A stretch of DNA of 10,702 nt. It comes from Actinomycetota bacterium (GTDB lineage Bacteria > Actinomycetota > Acidimicrobiia > IMCC26256 > JACDBD01). Positions within the stretch are counted from its first letter, which is position 1; each line of letters begins with the position of its first letter. This document shows, piece after piece, positions 7,356 to 10,702 of the stretch. The notes beneath the pieces are model-generated. The model did not search any database and was not told the DNA's origin. It saw only the letters and a list, made by a program, of their open reading frames with translations. Made by a program: the position numbers and the translations under genes. The DNA lies in the NCBI GenBank assembly GCA_013695115.1, contig JACDBD010000436.1:1-10702 (forward strand), in the 5' to 3' direction.

Positions 7356-8498
7356 GTGCGCCGGACCTACCTCGACCACGCCTCCACCGCGACGCTGCGG
7401 CCGGCCGCGCTCGAAGCGATGCTGCCGTTCCTGCGCGAGCACCACGCCGACCCCGGGCGACTCCACGCCGAGGGACGGGTGACGCGGGTCGCGCTCGAGG
7501 AAGCGCGCGAACAGGTGGCAGCACTGCTGGGGGCGCGACCGCGCGAGGTCGTGTTCACGTCGAGCGGAACCGAGGCGGTCAACACCGCCGTCTGGGGTGC
7601 TGTCTCCCGATACCGGGAGCGCTTCGAGGGACCGGGGCACATCATCACGACGGCTGTCGAGCACTCCGCGGTGCTGGACGCGGTTCGTCGAAGCGGTGCC
7701 GAACTCACGGTCATTGGGGTCGACAAGCTCGGACGCTTCGATCCGGATGACATCGATTCCGCCCTCAGACCCGACACGGCCCTCGTGAGCGTGCAGCTCG
7801 CGAACCACGAGGTTGGAACGTTGCAACCGGTCATGCGCACCGAGGCCGCCGGCCCCCTTGACCTCCTCTGGCACATCGATGCGTGCATGGGCGCCGGACA
7901 CGTCCCGATCGAGTTTCCGAGATTCGATGCCGACCTGATGTCTGTCAGCGCGCACAAGTTCGGTGGGCCGAAGGGCGCGGGGGCGTTGATGGTGCAGCGG
8001 GGCCTGCGCGTACCGCCCTTGATCGTCGGCGGTGCGCAGGAGCGAGCCCGCCGTGGTGGGCTCGAGGATGTCCCGGCCATGGTTGGCTTTGGTGCCGCCG
8101 CGAACGAGCTGACACGGGGCGATCGATTCAGTCAGGAGGCTGGTGAAGCGCGCCGGCTCACCGAACGGCTCGCCGCCGAGGCCACCGCCGTTCGAGGCGT
8201 TCAGCGCTACGGCGACCCCGACGAACGCGTGCCGCACCTGGTGTGCCTCGGGATCGAAGGCGTGGAAGCCGAACCGGTCCTCCTCGGGCTCGACCAGCGC
8301 GGAATCGCGGTGCACTCGGGGTCGGCGTGCTCGAGCGAGGCGCTCGAGCCCTCACCCATCCTCGAGGCCATGGGGGTCGACGCCGAGCGGTCGCTGCGGG
8401 TGAGCGTCGGGTGGGACACGACCGACGCCGACCTCGACGCCTTCCTCGACGCCTTCCCGGCGGTGGTCGACGGGCTCCGCGAGTTGCGCGCCGGCTGA
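7356..8498 (+). CDS. Cysteine desulfurase, NifS/IscS type
   Basis: This 380-residue PLP enzyme would take sulfur from cysteine as a persulfide, releasing alanine. Seen in order: N-terminal TYLDHASTATLRP; SSGTEAVN (69-76) for the PLP phosphate; H103 (VEHSAVL), which stacks on PLP; ANHEVGT (149-155); HIDACMGAG with D175; SAHKFGGPKGAG with the PLP lysine K201; and the active-site loop HSGSACSSEALEPS with catalytic C325. The loop is the group I (IscS/NifS) type. The Gln normally three residues after the Asp is M178 here. The GTG at 7356 sits just before the conserved N-terminus; an extension upstream would run through the regulator gene. It follows that gene by 17 bases, likely as one transcript. 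It could serve Fe-S assembly or tRNA thiolation; the neighbouring regulator and Mrp favour the former. Several stretches from about 7600 to 8130 look less GC-rich than their surroundings (by eye). Confidence 0.93.
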   Translation: MRRTYLDHASTATLRPAALEAMLPFLREHHADPGRLHAEGRVTRVALEEAREQVAALLGARPREVVFTSSGTEAVNTAVWGAVSRYRERFEGPGHIITTAVEHSAVLDAVRRSGAELTVIGVDKLGRFDPDDIDSALRPDTALVSVQLANHEVGTLQPVMRTEAAGPLDLLWHIDACMGAGHVPIEFPRFDADLMSVSAHKFGGPKGAGALMVQRGLRVPPLIVGGAQERARRGGLEDVPAMVGFGAAANELTRGDRFSQEAGEARRLTERLAAEATAVRGVQRYGDPDERVPHLVCLGIEGVEAEPVLLGLDQRGIAVHSGSACSSEALEPSPILEAMGVDAERSLRVSVGWDTTDADLDAFLDAFPAVVDGLRELRAG

Positions 8499-8504
8499 GC
8501 GCAC

Positions 8505-8520
8505 TCCCAGATATTCCCAG
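8505..8520. repeat. Short direct repeat (TCCCAG twice) upstream of the HNH promoter
   Basis: TCCCAG occurs at 8505-8510 and again at 8515-8520, a spacing of exactly 10 bases (about one helical turn). The second copy abuts the -35 hexamer at 8521. The position suits an activator site, but two six-base copies could be chance. Confidence 0.35.
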
Positions 8521-8549
8521 TTGACGGGCGAACGTACGTTTGCTATCGT
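8521..8549 (+). promoter_or_regulatory. Sigma70-type promoter of the DUF222-HNH gene
   Basis: TTGACG at 8521-8526, a 17-base spacer, and TATCGT at 8544-8549 make a well-formed housekeeping-sigma promoter. Transcription should start near 8556, giving a leader of about 50 bases before the chosen ATG at 8608. It lies 22 bases after the stop of the desulfurase gene, so the HNH gene has its own promoter. Confidence 0.7.
8529..8542. promoter_or_regulatory. Candidate LexA (SOS) box
   Basis: CGAACGTACGTTTG fits the Gram-positive LexA pattern CGAAC-N4-GTTYG. It is the core of a 16-base palindrome (8528-8543) with a single mismatched pair. It fills the spacer between the -35 and -10 hexamers, where bound LexA would block RNA polymerase. 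From memory, genes of the related mycobacterial 13E12 family have been listed among LexA-regulated genes, which supports the reading. Binding is inferred. Confidence 0.7.
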
Positions 8550-8560
8550 GATGAGGACTT

Positions 8561-8606
8561 CCTCCCCTGCTCTTCCCCCGTCGGTGGTCTCGTCCCGAGG
8601 GGGAGG
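8561..8606 (+). promoter_or_regulatory. Leader with self-pairing ribosome-binding site of the HNH gene
   Basis: GAGGGGGAGG at 8597-8606 is a strong Shine-Dalgarno region directly before the ATG at 8608 and decides that start. CCTCCCC at 8561-8567 is perfectly complementary to GGGGAGG at 8600-8606, so the leader can hide the site. A competing small hairpin, CTCG (8589-8592) with CGAG (8596-8599), uses part of the same site. Folding energies were not computed. Confidence 0.45.
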
Positions 8607-8607
8607 C

Positions 8608-9759
8608 ATGTACGCGAAGGTCCGCAGCGCGATCGGGCAAGCAGAGGGATTCGCGCGCGACCTTGAGCCGGGCTGCCTCGACGGCCGCGATGCCGCCGCC
8701 CTCGTCGAGCTCGCCTCGCAGGGGGAGCGGGTGTTCGCCGCGATCAAGGCGCTGGCGGCGCGTCGGGTCGACGAGACGAAGGTGTGGAAGGACGGCGGGC
8801 ATCGCAGCGCGGCCCACTTCGTCGCCGAGACGACCGGTACGACCGTTGGTGCCGCGTCCCGCGCCCTCGAGACGGCGCGCGCCCTCGACGACCTGCCGGC
8901 CACGGCCGAGGCGTTCCGGGCCGGAGAGCTCTCGGAGACGCAGGCCGCCGAAATCACCAGCGCCGCCGGCGCCGATCCGGACGCCGAGAAAGAGCTGCTG
9001 GCGACCGCGGCCGAGCAGAGTGTGAAGGGGCTGCGCGATCGCTGCCGGCGGGTGCGGGCCGGCGCCGAGGCCGACGACCACGCCTGGGCCCGCCGCCTCC
9101 ATCAGGGTCGGCGGGCGCACCGCTGGGTCGATCCCGGCGGGGCGTGGCGGTCCGACATCCGTCTCGCCCCCGACGCCGGCGCCCGGGTCGACTCCGCCTG
9201 GGACGCCCACCTCGACCGGATCTTCGCCGAGGCCCGCCGGGCGGGTCGGCGTGAGCCCCGGGAGGCCTACGCGGCGGACGCGTTCGTCGCCGCCATGACC
9301 GAGGGTCCCTGCAAGCCGACCGAGGTGCGCGTCACCGTCGACAGCTCGGCGCTGGCGCGAGGCCATACCGAACCCGGAGAGCGCTGCGAGATCAAAGGGG
9401 TCGGGCCCGTCCCCGTCACCACCGCTCGTGCGCTGCTCGACGACGCCAGCGTCAGCATCCTGGTCGGCGACGGCGACGACATCACCGCCGTCTCCAAGCC
9501 CACCCGCACCATCCCCGCCAAGCTGCGCCGCGCCGTCGAAGCCCGTTACCCCACCTGTGGCGTCAAGACGTGCGCCAACGACCAGTTCCTCGAGATCGAC
9601 CATGTGGTCGCGGTCGAAAATGGTGGCTACACCGAGGATGCCAACTTGTGGCGGATCTGTCACCACCACCATTGCCTGAAGACCTACGGCGGCTGGACCG
9701 TCGTCGGCACCACCCACGACTGGGACCTCGTCCCCCCCGACGATCCCGACCCACCGTGA
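8608..9759 (+). CDS. DUF222 domain / HNH endonuclease family protein (13E12-type)
   Basis: The product is 383 residues. Residues about 10-230 are the alpha-helical DUF222 region typical of this actinobacterial multi-copy family (GHRSAAHFVAETTGTTVGAA, LPATAEAFRAGELSETQAAE). Residues 301-365 hold the HNH nuclease: IPAKLRRAVEARYP, zinc cysteines C317 and C322 and later C351 and C356, the IDHVV motif with D331-H332, N346 (DANLW), and HHHH at 352-355. The end is Pro/Asp-rich. The family's role is not settled; related genes in mycobacteria lie in the 13E12 repeat family. I chose ATG 8608 for its strong ribosome-binding site. ATG 8551 is in frame but falls at the expected transcription start, and the frame also opens at TTG 8521 inside the promoter. 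Expression is probably SOS-controlled. Confidence 0.9.
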   Translation: MYAKVRSAIGQAEGFARDLEPGCLDGRDAAALVELASQGERVFAAIKALAARRVDETKVWKDGGHRSAAHFVAETTGTTVGAASRALETARALDDLPATAEAFRAGELSETQAAEITSAAGADPDAEKELLATAAEQSVKGLRDRCRRVRAGAEADDHAWARRLHQGRRAHRWVDPGGAWRSDIRLAPDAGARVDSAWDAHLDRIFAEARRAGRREPREAYAADAFVAAMTEGPCKPTEVRVTVDSSALARGHTEPGERCEIKGVGPVPVTTARALLDDASVSILVGDGDDITAVSKPTRTIPAKLRRAVEARYPTCGVKTCANDQFLEIDHVVAVENGGYTEDANLWRICHHHHCLKTYGGWTVVGTTHDWDLVPPDDPDPP

Positions 9760-9778
9760 CCGTTAGCCTCTGATCGTC

Positions 9779-10069
9779 ATGGCCCGTCGCCGACGACGGG
9801 GCCCCACCGCCATGCTGGGCCCGACCGACACCATCGGCGAGGTCGCGGTGATCGCGGGTGCGCCTCAGCCGGCCACGGTGACAGCCGCCAGCCCCCTGCG
9901 GCTGATGGTGATCGGCCGGCGCGAGCTGCTCGGGCTGCTGAAGGCGGTCCCGTCACTCGGCCACCACCTGCTCCGGGGCATGGCCGAGCGGCTCGGGAAG
10001 GCCGGCGGCACCCGTAACGTTGCACCGAGGGCCAGCGAACCCGAGATGGGGAAGAAGGGTTGCCGATGA
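9779..10069 (+). CDS. Half-length cyclic-nucleotide-binding-fold protein (possible remnant)
   Basis: The product is 96 residues. Residues about 12-72 match the second half of a cNMP-binding (CAP/Crp effector) domain: LGPTDTIGEVAVIAGAPQPATVTA, then SPLRLMVIGRRELLGLLKAVP and LLRGMAERL. The first half of the beta-roll is absent, and an in-frame TAG at 9764-9766 closes the frame upstream. In the phosphate-binding cassette the Glu is present (E21) but the usual Arg of the P-R-A/S-ATV stretch is replaced by Q30-P31, so cyclic nucleotide binding is doubtful. The tail is basic. The stop overlaps the ATG of the next gene as ATGA, which suggests it is still translated. No Shine-Dalgarno site precedes the ATG; TAGCCT at 9764-9769 could be a -10 for a leaderless transcript. 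It may be a small adapted protein or the end of a broken gene. Confidence 0.6.
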   Translation: MARRRRRGPTAMLGPTDTIGEVAVIAGAPQPATVTAASPLRLMVIGRRELLGLLKAVPSLGHHLLRGMAERLGKAGGTRNVAPRASEPEMGKKGCR

Positions 10070-10530
10070 TCCCGGTGCAGCGTCTCAACCACGCGGTGCT
10101 CTACGTCCGTGACGCCGAGCGGGCCGCCGCGTTCTACCAGGAGGCGTTCGGCTTCGAGGTCGTGGAGCGGATCCCCGGCATCGCTGTCTTCCTCCGCGCC
10201 AGCGGCACCGACAACCACCACGACCTCGGGCTGTTCTCGGTCGGCGCCCAGGCGCCCGGCCCCGAGCGCGGCCGCGTCGGCCTGTACCACCTGGCGTGGC
10301 AGGTCGGCTCGATCCAGGACCTCGCCGCCGGCCGGGAGACGTTGGCGCGCCTCGGCGCATTGGTGGGCGAGAGCGACCACGGCGCGACCAAGTCGCTCTA
10401 CGGCAAGGACCCCGACGGCAACGAGTTCGAGATCATGTGGATGGTGCCGCGCGGGCAATGGGGCGAGCACGAGCACCAGGCCGTGACCGAGCCCCTCGAT
10501 CTCGACCGCGAGCTCGCCCGCTGGGGCTGA
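10066..10530 (+). CDS. VOC family protein (glyoxalase/extradiol dioxygenase-like)
   Basis: This 154-residue protein has two vicinal-oxygen-chelate modules. The first has LNHAVLYVRDAERAAAFYQ and GFEVVER. The second has LYHLAWQVGSIQDLAAGRET, SDHGATKSLYGKDPDGNEFE and IMWMVP. Metal ligands typical of CatE/BphC-like members are in place: H9, H75 and E122. The DHG...KSLY..DPDGNEFE pattern resembles catechol 2,3-dioxygenase-type proteins more than glyoxalase I. The substrate cannot be told from sequence. ATG 10066 was chosen because AAGAAGGG (10052-10059) lies 6 bases upstream and the ATG overlaps the stop of the cNMP-fold gene; a TTG at 10060 is also in frame. Its stop lies 4 bases from the stop of the convergent glycine-rich gene. 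Confidence 0.88.
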   Translation: MIPVQRLNHAVLYVRDAERAAAFYQEAFGFEVVERIPGIAVFLRASGTDNHHDLGLFSVGAQAPGPERGRVGLYHLAWQVGSIQDLAAGRETLARLGALVGESDHGATKSLYGKDPDGNEFEIMWMVPRGQWGEHEHQAVTEPLDLDRELARWG

Positions 10531-10534
10531 GCCG

Positions 10535-10702
10535 TCAGTAGTAGATGACCACCCGGCCGTTGCCGGCGCGCACGCCGTTCTCGAAGAACGTCGCGCCCGA
10601 CGGACCGAAGCCGGAACCGCCCCCGCCGCCCGTACAGGGGCTGGCCGCCAAGTCGCCGGCGCCGCCGCCGCCGCCGAAGTAGCCGCCGCCACCGCCCCCG
10701 CC
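10535..10702 (-). CDS. Glycine-rich protein, C-terminal end (5' part outside window)
   Basis: Read on the minus strand, the last 55 codons before the TGA at 10537-10535 are open to the window edge. The product is extremely Gly-rich, with a G6-Y-F-G5 type stretch, then PCTGGGGGSGFGPSG, and ends FFENGVRAGNGRVVIYY. This ending (GV..GNG.V.I.Y after Gly runs) is typical of bacterial secreted glycine-rich proteins related to the ALK-type glycine-rich domain, and marks a true C-terminus. Function and secretion cannot be judged from this fragment. It converges on the VOC gene with a 4-base gap. Confidence 0.72.
   Translation of the reverse strand, partial: GGGGGGGYFGGGGGAGDLAASPCTGGGGGSGFGPSGATFFENGVRAGNGRVVIYY

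Noticed and set aside
6574..7524. N-terminal extension of the mrp frame to 7524
   Set aside because: It runs antisense to the SufR-like gene and the desulfurase start and has low-complexity composition; the conserved protein begins at 6573 or 6558.
7335..8315. Minus-strand frame of 326 codons opposite the desulfurase
   Set aside because: The sense strand carries complete catalytic motifs; the antisense product has none.
8158..9717. Minus-strand 519-codon frame opposite the HNH gene
   Set aside because: Shadow of the DUF222-HNH gene; no recognisable domain, and it crosses the HNH promoter.
8608..9759. HNH gene as a homing endonuclease or defence island nuclease
   Set aside because: It has the DUF222 plus C-terminal HNH layout of a common actinobacterial family; there are no inteins, introns or partner defence genes beside it.
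1..10702. tRNA, rRNA, CRISPR array, transposase or prophage genes
   Set aside because: None was seen: no repeat-spacer pattern, no tRNA-like fold was noticed, and no integrase or transposase motifs in any frame.

Overview
This is a very GC-rich, tightly packed bacterial chromosome segment. An actinobacterial-type respiratory chain (QcrB with a PDWY Qo motif, CtaC/CtaD plus the actinobacterial small subunit CtaF), GTG starts, probable leaderless genes and a DUF222-HNH (13E12-type) gene all point to Actinomycetota. A lineage such as Acidimicrobiia is plausible, but that is inference and I could not run a search. There is no sign of plasmid, prophage or CRISPR. No stretch without a gene exceeds about 110 bases.

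Region 1 (1-3949) is respiratory. The 3' end of qcrB (cytochrome b of the bc1 complex) runs rightward and overlaps, tail to tail, a leftward operon ctaC-ctaD-ctaF-MOSC. The oxidase genes are joined by 4-base ATGA and GTGA overlaps, and a MOSC-domain protein is appended 4 bases after ctaF. Region 2 (3950-5407) is one rightward gene for a five-helix membrane protein. It resembles the cytoplasmic half of DUF2207 proteins and is divergent from ctaC.

Region 3 (5416-8498) looks like an iron-sulfur/sulfur-handling module. A leftward Mrp/ApbC-type Fe-S carrier ATPase is divergent from a rightward pair: a SufR-like winged-helix regulator whose only three cysteines form a cluster-type motif, and a NifS/IscS-type cysteine desulfurase. 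The two arms are separated by only 15 bases. These hold an imperfect palindrome lying over a -10 box that reads as a promoter in both directions, a good candidate autoregulatory operator.

Region 4 (8499-9759) is a DUF222-HNH endonuclease-family gene. Its sigma70-type promoter (TTGACG, 17 bases, TATCGT) holds a near-perfect Gram-positive LexA/SOS box exactly in the spacer. Its leader can pair with its own Shine-Dalgarno sequence.

Region 5 (9779-10702) has a half-length cyclic-nucleotide-binding-fold protein, translationally coupled (ATGA) to a VOC-family dioxygenase/glyoxalase-like protein. It ends with the C-terminal end of a leftward glycine-rich protein cut by the window edge.

The most worthwhile leads are the shared palindromic promoter of the mrp / SufR-like / desulfurase module and the SOS box in front of the HNH gene. 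Neither is a wholly new system, but both give specific testable regulation.
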